This document shows positions 14,787 through 24,858 of a stretch of DNA of 34,993 nucleotides, piece after piece. The position numbers and the translations under genes were made by a program. Origin of the DNA: Alphaproteobacteria bacterium (GTDB lineage Bacteria > Pseudomonadota > Alphaproteobacteria > Sphingomonadales > Emcibacteraceae); the NCBI GenBank assembly GCA_013152755.1, contig JAADFR010000020.1:1-34993 (forward strand). Direction: 5' to 3'. Every line of letters starts with the position of its first letter. The stretch's first letter is position 1. Below the pieces are notes generated by a model that ran no database searches, had not been told where the DNA came from, and was given only the letters and a program-made list of their open reading frames with translations.

Positions 14787-17477
14787 GTGGCAACAGTAGG
14801 TCAAGACACTCTCGGCACCCGCCGGACATTGGACGTGAACGGTAAGGAATATGATTATTATTCCTTGAAAGCGGCGGCGGAAAAACTGGGGGATATTTCC
14901 CGTCTGCCCTATACCATGAAAGTATTGCTGGAAAATCTGTTGCGTTATGAGGACGGGGTAACTGTTTCCACCGGTGATGTGCAGGCCATCGTGGACTGGC
15001 AGAAAAATCTGGGTAAAGACAGCCAGGAAATCCAATATCGTCCGGCCCGTGTGTTGATGCAGGATTTTACCGGCGTGCCCGCCGTTGTTGACCTTGCCGC
15101 CATGCGTAACGCTATGAAGGATATGGGCGGCGACCCCCAAAAAATCAATCCGCTCAGCCCCGTTGATCTGGTCATCGACCATTCGGTGATGGTGGATGTG
15201 GCGGGAAGTCCGACAGCTTTGAAGCAAAATGTAGATCTGGAAATGACCCGCAATGCGGAACGTTATCAGTTCCTGAAATGGGGTCAGGGCAGTTTCGATA
15301 ATTTCTCCGCCGTACCGCCCGGCACCGGCATCTGCCATCAGGTTAACCTAGAATATATTGCCAAAACGGTCTGGACCGCTGATATTGAAGGCCGGACCGT
15401 GGCCTATCCCGATACCTGCGTCGGCACCGACAGCCATACCACCATGATTAACGGTCTGGCCGTATTGGGCTGGGGCGTTGGCGGTATTGAGGCCGAGGCC
15501 GCTATGCTCGGCCAGCCCGTATCCATGCTGATCCCTGAAGTGGTGGGCTTTAAGCTGACCGGAAAATTACAGGAAGGCATCACGGCCACCGATCTGGTGC
15601 TGCGGGTTGTGGAGATGTTGCGCGAACTGGGCGTGGTCGGTAAATTTGTCGAATTTTATGGCTCCGCACTGGATGAACTGACCCTTGCCGATCAGGCCAC
15701 CTTGGCTAATATGGCCCCGGAATATGGCGCTACTTGCGGCTTCTTCCCGGTGTCCAATCAGACGTTGGAATTTTTGCGCCTGACCGGCCGCACAGAAGAT
15801 AATATCGCCCTTGTGGAGGCCTATGCCAAAGAGCAGGGCATGTGGCTGGACGAAAACGCACCGGAGCCGGTTTATACCAATCGCCTGGAGCTGGACATTT
15901 CCACTATTGAGCCGAATATTTCCGGCCCGAAAAGACCTCAGGACCGGGTGGCCCTGAAAGAATCCGTTACCGCCTTTGACAAGGTGCTGGCCGATTTTGG
16001 CAAGATTGATGAGAAGGGCAAGGTCTTTGAGACCGAAGGGGACGACCATGGCATCCGTCACGGTGATGTGGTGATCGCAGCCATTACGTCTTGTACCAAT
16101 ACCTCCAATCCCGGCGTTATGGTGGCCGCCGGGCTTGTGGCGAAAAAGGCTCACGCTCTTGGCCTGACGAAAAAGCCGTGGGTCAAGGCATCTTTGGCTC
16201 CCGGATCACAGGTGGTCAGTGAATATCTTGAAAAGGCCGGACTGCAAACACATCTGGACGCGCTGGGCTTTAATGTGGTGGGTTATGGCTGTACGACCTG
16301 TATCGGAAACTCCGGTCCGCTGGCGGCCCCGATTTCGGCGGCGATCAATGCCAATGATCTGGTCTGTACGTCGGTTCTGTCCGGTAACCGGAATTTTGAA
16401 GGCCGTATTTCTCAGGACATCAAGGCCAACTATCTGGCCTCACCGCCCCTTGTGGTGGCCTATGCCATTGCCGGGTCCATGTGCTTTGACATCACCAATG
16501 ATGCCTTGGGACAGGACACACAAGGCAATGACGTTTACCTGAAAGACATCTGGCCCAGCAATAAGGAAATTTCTGACGCCATCGCCGCTTCTCTCAGCCG
16601 GGATATGTTCATTGACCGTTACAGCGATGTCTTCGCCGGAACCGCCGAATGGCAGGCGATCAATGTGGCCGAGGGCGAAACCTATGACTGGGATGAGGAT
16701 TCAACCTATATCCGCTTGCCGCCGTATTTTCAGGGCATGAGCAAGACCACGGACGGCGCATTCGCTGACATCAAGGGCGCAAGCCTTCTGGCTCTGTTGG
16801 GTGACAGTATTACCACCGACCATATTTCACCGGCGGGCGCGATCAAGTTGGACAGTCCGGCGGGTAAATACCTGCAGGATCACGGTATTGCGCGTAAGGA
16901 TTTTAACAGCTATGGCTCACGGCGCGGCAATCATGAGGTCATGATGCGCGGTACCTTTGCCAATATCCGTCTGCGGAATCTGATGGCGCCGGGGACAGAG
17001 GGTGGCTGGACCACCCATTATCCGTCTGGTGACGTGATCAGCATCTATGATGCGGCCATGCGTTATCAGGAGAACGGCACCGCGCTGGTGGTTGTGGGCG
17101 GCAAGGAATATGGCACCGGGTCCAGCCGGGACTGGGCGGCCAAGGGCACGAACCTGCTCGGGGTCAAGGCCGTACTTGTGGAAAGTTTTGAGCGTATTCA
17201 CCGGTCCAACCTTGTGGGCATGGGCGTCCTGCCGTTGCAGTTCAAAGACGGTGATAACCGCGAGACTTTGGGCCTTGTGGGAACGGAAACTTTCGATATT
17301 ACCGGTATTGCCGACGGCATCTCCCCCCGTCAGGATGTGGCGGTCAAGGTGACCTATGCGGATGGCAGCACAAAGGATATTACGGTTCTATGCCGCATTG
17401 ATACGGCCAATGAAGTGGAATATTTTGCCAATGGCGGCATCCTGCATTATGTCTTGCGCAATCTTGCGGCAGAATAG
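14787..17477 (+). CDS. acnA: Aconitate hydratase AcnA
   Basis: Aconitase interconverts citrate and isocitrate in the TCA cycle. The 896-residue length matches AcnA/IRP1-type enzymes. The three [4Fe-4S] ligands are in ITSCTN (C436) and GYGCTTCIG (C502, C505), one residue off E. coli AcnA. Further signatures are [29 protein letters not shown] and [15 protein letters not shown]. Translation starts at GTG, fixed by the strong site AAGGAGA ending 6 bp upstream and by the MATVGQDTL opening. The 97-bp leader from nhaA contains a short GTGC-AAAAA-GCAC hairpin. The acnA/DUF1223/ccm neighbourhood is conserved in alphaproteobacteria. Confidence 0.97.
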   Translation: MATVGQDTLGTRRTLDVNGKEYDYYSLKAAAEKLGDISRLPYTMKVLLENLLRYEDGVTVSTGDVQAIVDWQKNLGKDSQEIQYRPARVLMQDFTGVPAVVDLAAMRNAMKDMGGDPQKINPLSPVDLVIDHSVMVDVAGSPTALKQNVDLEMTRNAERYQFLKWGQGSFDNFSAVPPGTGICHQVNLEYIAKTVWTADIEGRTVAYPDTCVGTDSHTTMINGLAVLGWGVGGIEAEAAMLGQPVSMLIPEVVGFKLTGKLQEGITATDLVLRVVEMLRELGVVGKFVEFYGSALDELTLADQATLANMAPEYGATCGFFPVSNQTLEFLRLTGRTEDNIALVEAYAKEQGMWLDENAPEPVYTNRLELDISTIEPNISGPKRPQDRVALKESVTAFDKVLADFGKIDEKGKVFETEGDDHGIRHGDVVIAAITSCTNTSNPGVMVAAGLVAKKAHALGLTKKPWVKASLAPGSQVVSEYLEKAGLQTHLDALGFNVVGYGCTTCIGNSGPLAAPISAAINANDLVCTSVLSGNRNFEGRISQDIKANYLASPPLVVAYAIAGSMCFDITNDALGQDTQGNDVYLKDIWPSNKEISDAIAASLSRDMFIDRYSDVFAGTAEWQAINVAEGETYDWDEDSTYIRLPPYFQGMSKTTDGAFADIKGASLLALLGDSITTDHISPAGAIKLDSPAGKYLQDHGIARKDFNSYGSRRGNHEVMMRGTFANIRLRNLMAPGTEGGWTTHYPSGDVISIYDAAMRYQENGTALVVVGGKEYGTGSSRDWAAKGTNLLGVKAVLVESFERIHRSNLVGMGVLPLQFKDGDNRETLGLVGTETFDITGIADGISPRQDVAVKVTYADGSTKDITVLCRIDTANEVEYFANGGILHYVLRNLAAE

Positions 17478-17486
17478 ATAAAAAAT

Positions 17487-18368
17487 CTAAACCGCCTGCC
17501 CGGAGACTTTGCTTGTGGCAACGTCTTCCCGGCGGCGGCCGGAATCTGTCCTGTGAGGGGCATCGCCTTGGCGCACGCCGATCAGCACCCGGAAGGCTTC
17601 CGCATTGGCGGCTACCACGATGGCCAGCATCATAAATGTCAGGAAGGCCGCCAGCGTTTCCACCACGATGGTGGAAATAATATAATGGGCGGCCATTCTT
17701 GCCATGGCGATGTTCAGAAACCATGTCAGGCAATAGTTATAAAGGCTGAGCGGCAGGAACCCCCTGATCGCCACCAGCCACAGCGTCGCAGTATAGCCTC
17801 GGGTCTGTTGCCATAACTGTTTGAAGCTTAAAGATGTGCGCCCCAAGGCAAAACCCGCCGTATAGAGGGACAGGCGAACCAATATGGGGGAGAAGATCAC
17901 CATAACGATGAAGGTGCTTTTGATGGCCAGATCCTGAATGAGTTCGTCCGAAAATTGTACGCCCTGCTGAGCAAAATAAATCATCATACCCATGGAAACA
18001 AGCAATGTGGGCACCAGCAACACCAGCGTGATAATGGTTATTCGCAGCGCTGCTCGCCAGGCCCGTTGCAGGGTGAAATGACTGCCGGAGAAACCTTTTT
18101 TTAGCATAAGGCGGTAGCTGGCATAGTCGGACCCGAGCAGAAATTGCCGGTACCAGACGATGGCAAAAGCCGCCGTAAACAGATGCAGGATATTATTGCC
18201 GTTTATCTGAATGCCATATTCTCTGGCAAGGATCTGTTCGCCGAGCTTGACCGATACCCACAGGATGAGCGGGCCGTACATCAGGCGGAAAAAATGGGGC
18301 ATATGTCCCATGAGGAACTTGTAGCTCTCCGAAATGGACGCCCCGACAGAAATCTTTTGGTCACTCAC
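17487..18368 (-). CDS. Hypothetical polytopic membrane protein
   Basis: This membrane protein of about 293 residues has roughly six hydrophobic segments and a basic, probably cytoplasmic C-terminus (HRTDSGRRREDVA). I do not recognise the family. I start at GTG 18368, preceded by AAGGA; a TTG at 18407 would add 13 residues but has no ribosome site. The N-terminal ISVGASISESYKFL followed by a hydrophobic helix resembles the start of small integral membrane families of unknown function. It converges on acnA with a 9-bp gap and is divergent from the DUF1223 gene. Confidence 0.65.
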   Translation of the reverse strand: MSDQKISVGASISESYKFLMGHMPHFFRLMYGPLILWVSVKLGEQILAREYGIQINGNNILHLFTAAFAIVWYRQFLLGSDYASYRLMLKKGFSGSHFTLQRAWRAALRITIITLVLLVPTLLVSMGMMIYFAQQGVQFSDELIQDLAIKSTFIVMVIFSPILVRLSLYTAGFALGRTSLSFKQLWQQTRGYTATLWLVAIRGFLPLSLYNYCLTWFLNIAMARMAAHYIISTIVVETLAAFLTFMMLAIVVAANAEAFRVLIGVRQGDAPHRTDSGRRREDVATSKVSGQAV

Positions 18369-18472
18369 AAAAAAGCGTATCCTTGCTGTGCTTTTGTCTT
18401 TCAACAAAATACTCTATAACATTCACTATAGTGTGATTAGCAGTTTATTCACTCTTACGATACCCTGAAGGC

Positions 18473-19237
18473 ATGAATATAGTTTTACATATGGTTAGAA
18501 TTTTATCTGTTTTTTTAATATTTGCAGTGCTTGGTATAAATATGAATACGGGCGCGGCCCAGGCGCGTTCCGATGTGCGAGACGAGGGCGGCCAAGGTCT
18601 TGTTGTGGTGGAGCTTTTCACCTCACAGGGGTGCAATTCATGCCCGCCAGCGGATGAGGTTCTGGCAAAACTCAGCATGCGGAAAGATGTTCTGGCGCTC
18701 AGCTATTCTGTTGATTACTGGAATTATCTGGGTTGGAAAGATACGCTGGCCCAGCCGGATTGTACCATCCGGCAACGGAAATATAACATATCACTGGGCA
18801 AAAATGGCGTTTATACCCCGCAAATGATTATTCAGGGCGCGCGCGATGTGATCGGGTCAAAGGGCGATCTGGTGAGGCAGATGATTTCGGAAACAATACC
18901 TGACCGGATGGCCGATCTTGACATTATCTTTGATCAATCCGGTGACATGATCGACCTTAGAATAGGGGCTAACGATGCGAAATCCACTGCGACCATATGG
19001 GTCATCGGGTATGACTTTCAGAAGACGGTGAATATTCGGGGCGGCGAGAATGCTGGACAGACCCGGACCTATCATAATGTGGTTCAATCCATTAAACGCA
19101 TCGGCAGTTGGATGGGGCAGGAAGTCCGCCTCACCCTGTCCCGGCAGGATCTGGGCAAAGGCAATTATGATGCCTATGCCCTATTGCTACAATCCCGTGA
19201 GACCGGCCCCATCATCGCGGCGGTCAAGCTAAAATAA
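18473..19237 (+). CDS. DUF1223 family secreted thioredoxin-fold protein
   Basis: This 254-residue protein has an N-terminal signal peptide (to about residue 31, ending AAQA) and then the DUF1223 signature VVVELFTSQGCNSCPPADEV with a CxxC pair (C54, C57). It continues with LSYSVDYWNYLGWKDTLA and YTPQMIIQG, all diagnostic of the family. DUF1223 proteins have a thioredoxin-like fold, but their substrate is not established; an extracytoplasmic thiol role is plausible. In alphaproteobacteria the gene is often found beside acnA, as here. GAAGG precedes the ATG. It converges on htpG with a 3-bp gap. Confidence 0.9.
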   Translation: MNIVLHMVRILSVFLIFAVLGINMNTGAAQARSDVRDEGGQGLVVVELFTSQGCNSCPPADEVLAKLSMRKDVLALSYSVDYWNYLGWKDTLAQPDCTIRQRKYNISLGKNGVYTPQMIIQGARDVIGSKGDLVRQMISETIPDRMADLDIIFDQSGDMIDLRIGANDAKSTATIWVIGYDFQKTVNIRGGENAGQTRTYHNVVQSIKRIGSWMGQEVRLTLSRQDLGKGNYDAYALLLQSRETGPIIAAVKLK

Positions 19238-19240
19238 TCC

Positions 19241-21127
19241 TTATTTCAACCCGCTGGTCATGATGGCCGACAGGCGTCCGGCGAAGGCAACTGGGTCTGC
19301 GGGCAATTCACCTTCCATAATTCGGGCCTGATCCAGCAACAGGTTAGACGCATCTTTTAAGGTGTCAATGGCGCCCTTGCCGGTGGCCTTGGCGGCGATG
19401 GCCTTGATCAGCGGATGGTTTTCATTGATCTCCAGAACCCGCAGGGTTGTCTGGTCAAGCTGTTGATGTTGTTTTAGAATCCGCTGAAGGTGAATATCCA
19501 TATCCCCTTCGTCAGCCACAAGGCAGACCGGGCTGTCGGTCAGGCGGTTGGACAGGCGCACATCCTTGACCGCTCCTTCAAGGTTGCTTTTCAGCAGGCC
19601 GATCAGGGCGTCAATTTCAGGGCTGTTTTTCTTGTCCTTCTTGTCGTCATCGTCTTTCTTGTCGTCAAGGTCGGCGGTGCCGCGGGTAACGGACTGAAAT
19701 TTCTTGCCCTCATATTCCGGCACCATCTGTAACCAGAAATCATCCACCGCATCGGTCAGGAACAGCACTTCGATCCCCTTGGCTTTAAAGCCTTCAAGCT
19801 GGGGCGAACGACGGGCGGCTTCGGGGTTATCGCCGGTGATATAATAGATATTTTCCTGCCCGTCTTTCATGCGGCCAACATAATCATCAAGGCTTTGCAG
19901 GCCTTCTGTGTCGGTGCTTTCAAAGCGGGCCAGTTTCATTAGTTGATCCCGGCGGCCAAAATCCTCATAGATGCCTTCTTTCAATACCGGGCCAAAAGAT
20001 TTCCAGAAAACCGCATAGGCATCCGCATCTTTCTTGGCTTTTTTCTCCAGCTCGGACAGGATTTTTTTGGTGACCGCTGTGCGGATGCTGTTCAACACCG
20101 GATTATTCTGCAACATTTCCCGGCTGATATTCAGCGGCAGGTCTTCGCTGTCAACAATCCCGCGCATGAACCGCAGGTAGCTGGGGATCAGATCCTCGCA
20201 GTCATCGGTGATGAAGATGCGCTTTACATAAAGCTTGCTGCGGGTTTTGCGGGCCGGATCAAACAAATCCATGGGCGGCTGGGTCGGGATAAACATGAGC
20301 ACCGTATATTCGATCTTGCCCTCGGCCTTGTAATGAAGCGTCAACCACGGATCATCCATGGCATGGCCCACATGATGGTAAAACTCTTTATATTGCTCCT
20401 CGGTAATGTCGGACTTTGGCCGCACCCACAGCGCGGTGCCTTCATTGACTTTTTCCGCCTTTTCCTCACCGTCCTTGTCCATGACCAGCGTGATGGGAAT
20501 GGCGATATGGTCAGAATAGGTCTTGATAATGGACCGGATGCGGGATGCTTCCAGAAATTCTTTGGCGTCATCCTTGATATGAAGAATGATGTCCGTGCCC
20601 CGGCTTTCCTTGGTGGCAGGGGTGAGGGTATATTCACCGATGCCGTCCGAATGCCATGACCAGCTTTCATCCTCGCCCGCCTTGCGGCTGATGACGGTAA
20701 TATCGTCGGATACCATGAAGACGGAATAGAAACCGACCCCGAACTGGCCGATCATATTGATGTCTTGGGTGTCATCACCGGACAGCTTGTCCATAAAGGC
20801 CCCGGTGCCGGACCGGGCGATGGTGCCAAGGTGGGAAATCAGGTCATCATGGTTCATGCCGATACCGTTATCGGACAGGGTCAGACGGCTGTTTTTCTCA
20901 TCAAGGGTGATGGTGACCTTAAAGTCCGGATCATCCTTGGTCAGCTCCGGTTTGGTCAGGGCTTCATAGCGTAGCTTGTCACAGGCATCAGAGGCGTTGG
21001 AGATCAGCTCGCGCAGGAAAATTTCCCGTTCGGAATAGACCGAATGGACCATCATGTGAAGAAGTTTGGAAACCTCGGCCTGAAAACCGTGTTTTTCCAC
21101 CTTTTCCGTTTTGGTTTTTGTCGTCAT
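19241..21127 (-). CDS. htpG: Chaperone HtpG (Hsp90)
   Basis: HtpG is the bacterial Hsp90 ATPase chaperone. The 628-residue protein has the GHKL ATPase domain with REIFLRELISNASDACDKLR (E40, N44, D48), SDNGIGM (D86) and GQFGVGFYS, the middle domain with RIFITDDCEDLIPSYLRFM and LPLNISREMLQ, and a C-terminal dimerisation domain. A short, very charged Asp/Lys-rich segment (about residues 486-501) lies at the middle/C-terminal junction; such linkers vary among bacterial HtpGs. A site AGGG lies 10 bp before the ATG. No clear heat-shock promoter was found in the 80 bp upstream. Confidence 0.97.
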   Translation of the reverse strand: MTTKTKTEKVEKHGFQAEVSKLLHMMVHSVYSEREIFLRELISNASDACDKLRYEALTKPELTKDDPDFKVTITLDEKNSRLTLSDNGIGMNHDDLISHLGTIARSGTGAFMDKLSGDDTQDINMIGQFGVGFYSVFMVSDDITVISRKAGEDESWSWHSDGIGEYTLTPATKESRGTDIILHIKDDAKEFLEASRIRSIIKTYSDHIAIPITLVMDKDGEEKAEKVNEGTALWVRPKSDITEEQYKEFYHHVGHAMDDPWLTLHYKAEGKIEYTVLMFIPTQPPMDLFDPARKTRSKLYVKRIFITDDCEDLIPSYLRFMRGIVDSEDLPLNISREMLQNNPVLNSIRTAVTKKILSELEKKAKKDADAYAVFWKSFGPVLKEGIYEDFGRRDQLMKLARFESTDTEGLQSLDDYVGRMKDGQENIYYITGDNPEAARRSPQLEGFKAKGIEVLFLTDAVDDFWLQMVPEYEGKKFQSVTRGTADLDDKKDDDDKKDKKNSPEIDALIGLLKSNLEGAVKDVRLSNRLTDSPVCLVADEGDMDIHLQRILKQHQQLDQTTLRVLEINENHPLIKAIAAKATGKGAIDTLKDASNLLLDQARIMEGELPADPVAFAGRLSAIMTSGLK

Positions 21128-21207
21128 ATTTAATACACCCTACTTTAGTAAATCAGTTGTAGCTAAATATGGCGCGGGCCGGGTGGAATTCAAGGGCGAA
21201 AGGCTCC

Positions 21208-21900
21208 TCAGGCAGGTTTTTTTGTCCGGATGACTTTCCCCAGCCCGTCATACAGGTCATCCATCTTTGCCCGCCAGCCATATAATGGCTCATCGGGTGA
21301 TATTATAGGCAACGCACTGACCCCCTTGGCCCATTGAAACAGGCCATACATGATATAATCCGTATAGGCTGGCTGGCTGCCGTGGAAGAACGCCTGCGAT
21401 TTCAAGAGTGTGTTATAGGGCCAGAGCTGTTTCTGAAATATTTTCAGGGATTGGTCCTGATGGGCGTGGGCCTCCTCAAGACTTTTGCCAAGCCGGGCTT
21501 CCCGCGTTTCGCGAAAATAGGCCCGGTCCTTGTCATCCAGCCCTTCAAAAATATCATAGGCCAGCGTTTGGAAAAGCGGCATGACCAGATGGGTAAAGCT
21601 GGTAAAATTAAAGAAATTGGCATAGGCTTTTCCTGCCGCGCCGCCAAACAGGGACGGACGGTCGGGGTATTTCTCCTCCAGATAACAGGCGATATCCCAA
21701 CTGTCGGTAATCAGGGTGCCATCATCATCCAGAATGGGCACAGTTTTGGCGTCAATATCTTTTAGACCTGCGATTTCGGTAAAAATCAGAGGCACCATTT
21801 CAACCTCAAGCCCCTTATGGGCGATGGCCATGCGCGACCGCCAGACATAGGGACTGAACCCTTGGGTTTTATCCTTGCCGACCAGTTCATATAATTTCAT
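21208..21900 (-). CDS. Glutathione S-transferase family protein (beta-etherase-like)
   Basis: This 230-residue protein has an N-terminal thioredoxin-like GST domain with GFSPYVWRSRMAIAHKG, very like LigE-type beta-etherases (S16 as candidate catalytic residue), TVPIL with the cis-Pro (P55), and DSWDIACYLEEKYPD for glutathione contact. An all-helical C-terminal domain follows. The substrate cannot be told from sequence; LigE relatives cleave lignin-type aryl ethers, but many uncharacterised GSTs share this opening. The ribosome site AGGGG lies 8 bp before the ATG. It is 80 bp upstream of htpG on the same strand, with no catabolic genes nearby. Confidence 0.85.
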   Translation of the reverse strand: MKLYELVGKDKTQGFSPYVWRSRMAIAHKGLEVEMVPLIFTEIAGLKDIDAKTVPILDDDGTLITDSWDIACYLEEKYPDRPSLFGGAAGKAYANFFNFTSFTHLVMPLFQTLAYDIFEGLDDKDRAYFRETREARLGKSLEEAHAHQDQSLKIFQKQLWPYNTLLKSQAFFHGSQPAYTDYIMYGLFQWAKGVSALPIISPDEPLYGWRAKMDDLYDGLGKVIRTKKPA

Positions 21901-21961
21901 GAGGTTGCCCCTTTTGGTGATAGCGTGGTGAAAAAGTCATCCTATCAGAAGGCAAAAAAAA

Positions 21962-22027
21962 TAGCCAGCTACCGGAAATTATACGGGGTGGAAGAGGGGT
22001 ATCTATCGCATTTCCAGTGGCTGGCTA
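21962..22027. repeat. 18-bp imperfect inverted repeat with 30-bp loop
   Basis: The arms are TAGCCAGCTACCGGAAAT (21962-21979) and ATTTCCAGTGGCTGGCTA (22010-22027). Sixteen of 18 positions pair perfectly; one of the other two is a G-U wobble on one RNA strand. There is no T-run that would make it a classical terminator. It lies upstream of the GST gene and could be a small mobile-element remnant or an RNA hairpin. Confidence 0.7.
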
Positions 22028-22115
22028 AAGGGGATTTAGCAATTACAGATACTAGGTCCCCATTGCGGCAGAAGTGAGAGCAGAATAAGGCAATATTGTG
22101 GCAATTTTCCGCTGC

Positions 22116-22205
22116 TGTCACCCCGGCCCCCGAGCCGGGGTCCATTTTTCAACCTGTATAAATCTGCACAGATGTGGATTCCGGCTCGGGGGCCGGAATG
22201 ACGAA
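22116..22205. repeat. Dispersed palindromic intergenic repeat, copy 1
   Basis: Two arms of about 30 bp face each other around a loop of about 28 bp. The left arm begins TGTCACCCCGGCCCCCGAG and the right arm ends CTCGGGGGCCGGAATGACGA, its near reverse complement. The outer TGTCA/TGACGA ends and the core CCCCCGAGCC are shared with the copy at 27654. Such intergenic, hairpin-forming elements ending in TCATTCC/GGAATGA are widespread in alphaproteobacterial genomes. Confidence 0.8.
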
Positions 22206-22224
22206 GGAGGGGCGGCTGAGGTGG

Positions 22225-23856
22225 TTATTTCGCCAGCGGACGGCGGGGCGGGCGCAGGATGGTGTCGCGGCCATCCATGACGGGGTCGGTTTCCGGATAG
22301 TCCAACATATAATGCAGGCCCCGGCTTTCGGTGCGCAGCAGGGCCGATCGGATGATCAAATCCGCCACCACCACAAGATTACGCAGTTCCAGCAAGTCCG
22401 GCGTTACCCGGAAATGGCTGTAATATTCGCGGATTTCCCCGGCCAGCATATCCGCCCGCCGGGCTGCCCGTTCCAGCCTTCTTGTCGTGCGCACGATACC
22501 CACATAATCCCACATGAAATGGCGCAGTTCGTTCCAGTTATGAGAGATCACCACATCCTCGTCACTATCCATGACCCGGCTCGCGTCCCAAGGGCGGATA
22601 TTGTCAAACAGCTTTTCTGTCTTAATGAGGGACAGGATTTCCTTGGCCGCCTCATGGCCGTAAACCAGACATTCCAGCAGGGAATTGCTGGCCATGCGGT
22701 TGGCCCCATGCAGGCCCGTATGGGCGACCTCGCCAATGGCAAACAGGTTGGCCACGTCCGTTTGACCCGCCGGGCCGGTCATGATGCCGCCGCAGGTATA
22801 ATGGGCCGCCGGCACCACGGGGATGGGCTGTTTTGTCAGGTCATAGCCCAATTCCAAACAGCGTTTATAGATGGTCGGAAAATGCTCCTGTATGAAACCC
22901 GCATCCTTGTGGGAAATATCCAGATAGACACAGTCGAGGCCCAACCGCTTCATCTCATGGTCGATGGCCCGGGCGACAATATCGCGCGGCGCCAGTTCCA
23001 GCCGCTCATCAAAGCGTTTCATGAACCGCTCACCGTCCGGCAGGCGCAGGTAAGCCCCTTCACCGCGCAGGGCCTCGGTCAGCAGAAAGGTCCGGGTTTC
23101 CGGATGATAGAGGCAGGTGGGGTGGAACTGGTTAAATTCCATATTGGCCACCCGACAGCCAAACCGCCAGGCCATGGCGATCCCGTCGCCGGTGGAGCCA
23201 TCGGGGTTGGAGGTATAAAGATATACCCGGCTTGCCCCGCCGGTGGCCAGAACCGTGGTCTTGGCCCGGAAAACATCCATGCGGTTGTTTTTGGTATCAA
23301 GCACATAAGCCCCCACACAGCGGCGTTTTGCCGCATCAGGGTGCTGATCGCCGATCAGGTCAACGGTCATATGATTTTCAAACAGGGTGATATTGGGATG
23401 GTTCCGCGCCTGTGTTTCCAGCGATTGTTGAACCTCTTGCCCCGTGGCATCAGTGGCATGGACCACCCGGCGAAAGGAATGGCCGCCTTCCTTGGTCAGG
23501 TGATAATCCCCGTCAACAAAGACGTCTTTTTTGATAGTGGTTTCCTTGGTGAAGGACACGCCCTGATCCACCAGCCAGTCAATGGCATCATGGCCGTTTT
23601 CCACCACAAAAGTCACCGTATCCCGGTGGCATAGTCCCGCGCCCGCGACCATGGTATCTTCGATATGGGATTCGGTGCTGTCCCGGTTATCCAGTACCGC
23701 CGCAATGCCGCCCTGCGCCCAGGATGTGCTACCCTCATTCAGTTTATTTTTCGACAGGATGGCCACTTTTGCATGGTTGGCTACTTTCAGGCCCAGCGAC
23801 AGACCCGCCGCCCCGCTACCGATCACTAATACATCGAAGTCATGGAATTTTGACAT
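22225..23856 (-). CDS. nadB: L-aspartate oxidase NadB
   Basis: NadB oxidises L-aspartate to iminoaspartate, the first step of de novo NAD synthesis. From the ATG at 23856 the protein is 543 residues, typical for the family. It has the FAD-binding GSGAAG (13-18), the substrate-loop [12 protein letters not shown] (43-54), HPTCLYHP, and the C-terminal FAD motif [20 protein letters not shown] (about 370-395). An ATG at 23871 would add five residues and overlap the end of the ABC gene by 8 bp; neither start has a strong ribosome site. nadA and nadC, frequent partners, are not adjacent. A 486-codon open frame on the opposite strand is a shadow. Confidence 0.95.
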   Translation of the reverse strand: MSKFHDFDVLVIGSGAAGLSLGLKVANHAKVAILSKNKLNEGSTSWAQGGIAAVLDNRDSTESHIEDTMVAGAGLCHRDTVTFVVENGHDAIDWLVDQGVSFTKETTIKKDVFVDGDYHLTKEGGHSFRRVVHATDATGQEVQQSLETQARNHPNITLFENHMTVDLIGDQHPDAAKRRCVGAYVLDTKNNRMDVFRAKTTVLATGGASRVYLYTSNPDGSTGDGIAMAWRFGCRVANMEFNQFHPTCLYHPETRTFLLTEALRGEGAYLRLPDGERFMKRFDERLELAPRDIVARAIDHEMKRLGLDCVYLDISHKDAGFIQEHFPTIYKRCLELGYDLTKQPIPVVPAAHYTCGGIMTGPAGQTDVANLFAIGEVAHTGLHGANRMASNSLLECLVYGHEAAKEILSLIKTEKLFDNIRPWDASRVMDSDEDVVISHNWNELRHFMWDYVGIVRTTRRLERAARRADMLAGEIREYYSHFRVTPDLLELRNLVVVADLIIRSALLRTESRGLHYMLDYPETDPVMDGRDTILRPPRRPLAK

Positions 23857-23863
23857 GGATTTC

Positions 23864-24805
23864 TCAGACATTTTCTGCGGAAGTAATTTGCAGGAAAATA
23901 TCCTCCAGATCACTTTCCTGCGTTGACAGGTCGGCTATTTCCACGGAGGCCTCCTGAACTTTCTGTAATATACTGCCGATGGACAGGTTGCTCGGGCTGA
24001 ATTGAACCACGATCTCACCCGCCTTATTCAGGCTCGCGCCAATTTTTTGCAGGATGTCCGGCACGGCGGACAGGGGCGATGTAGGCCGGATGATGATCAC
24101 TTTTTCATCCAGCCGCCCCAGCAGATTTTTGGTGCTGTCACAGGCCACGACCTCGCCGTGATTGATGATGGCAATCTCGTCACATAATTCCTCGGCTTCT
24201 TCCAGATAATGGGTGGTCAGCACGATGGTAACCCCCATCGTGTTCAATTTGCGCACATAGCTCCATAAATTCTGGCGCAGTTCCACATCGACCCCGGCGG
24301 TTGGTTCGTCCAGCACCAGAATGGGCGGGTTATGGACCATGGCCTTGGCCACAAGAAGCCGCCGTTTCATGCCGCCCGACAGATGGCGGGTGTAGCTGTC
24401 GGCCTTGTCCAGCAGGCTGACGGCTTCGAGGATTTCATCGGTGCGGCGGTCGGCTTTTGGCACGCCGTAAAACCCGGCCTGAAGTTCCAGCATTTCGCGC
24501 GGGGAGAAAAAGGCGTCAAAATATATTTCCTGGGGGACGATGCCGATGCTGGCCTTGGCATTGCGCGGCTGTTCATTAATGTCAAAGCCCCATACTTTGG
24601 CCGTGCCGGCGGTCTTGCGCACCAGCCCGGCCAATATATTGATGGTGGTTGACTTGCCCGCGCCATTTGGGCCGAGCAACCCGAAAATACTGCCCCGCCG
24701 CACGCTCAGGTCAATGCCTTTCAGCGCATGTTTTGCCGTCTTGCTTCCGACCTTGCCATAAATTTTTTCAAGACCCCGAATTTCCAGAGCCAATTGATGA
24801 TCCAT
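23864..24805 (-). CDS. ABC transporter ATP-binding protein (ABC-2 type, DrrA/YadG-like)
   Basis: This 313-residue ATPase has Walker A GPNGAGKS (45-52), signature LSGGM (142-146), Walker B ILVLDE (162-167) and the H-loop [10 protein letters not shown], followed by a C-terminal extension of about 80 residues as in ABC-2 exporter ATPases. It should partner with an ABC-2 permease, but none is adjacent: downstream is nadB, whose start nearly touches this gene, and upstream, on the other strand, is polA. The permease is probably encoded elsewhere. The substrate is unknown; relatives export drugs, lipids or polysaccharides. It probably shares a transcript with nadB. Confidence 0.92.
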   Translation of the reverse strand: MDHQLALEIRGLEKIYGKVGSKTAKHALKGIDLSVRRGSIFGLLGPNGAGKSTTINILAGLVRKTAGTAKVWGFDINEQPRNAKASIGIVPQEIYFDAFFSPREMLELQAGFYGVPKADRRTDEILEAVSLLDKADSYTRHLSGGMKRRLLVAKAMVHNPPILVLDEPTAGVDVELRQNLWSYVRKLNTMGVTIVLTTHYLEEAEELCDEIAIINHGEVVACDSTKNLLGRLDEKVIIIRPTSPLSAVPDILQKIGASLNKAGEIVVQFSPSNLSIGSILQKVQEASVEIADLSTQESDLEDIFLQITSAENV

Positions 24806-24858
24806 ATGCTATATTTCGCCCAACTTTATATTAAATTTCATATTCAGGTCGTAAACTT

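Larger units (their letters stand above)
21901..22224. other. 324-bp intergenic region carrying two inverted repeats
   Basis: No convincing ORF or RNA gene is seen between the GST start and the nadB stop. The region holds an 18-bp imperfect inverted repeat (21962-22027) and, 88 bp later, a palindromic element (22116-22205) that also occurs near 27654. Both are described separately. Confidence 0.7.

Noticed and set aside
19628-19672. Asp/Lys-rich low-complexity segment of HtpG as an inserted domain
   Set aside because: It is only about 15 residues at a known flexible junction of HtpG, and total length is normal for the family.
22174-23634. 486-codon open frame on the plus strand opposite nadB
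   Set aside because: It is fully antisense to a well-conserved nadB, its product is low in recognisable motifs, and long shadow frames are common opposite GC-biased codons.
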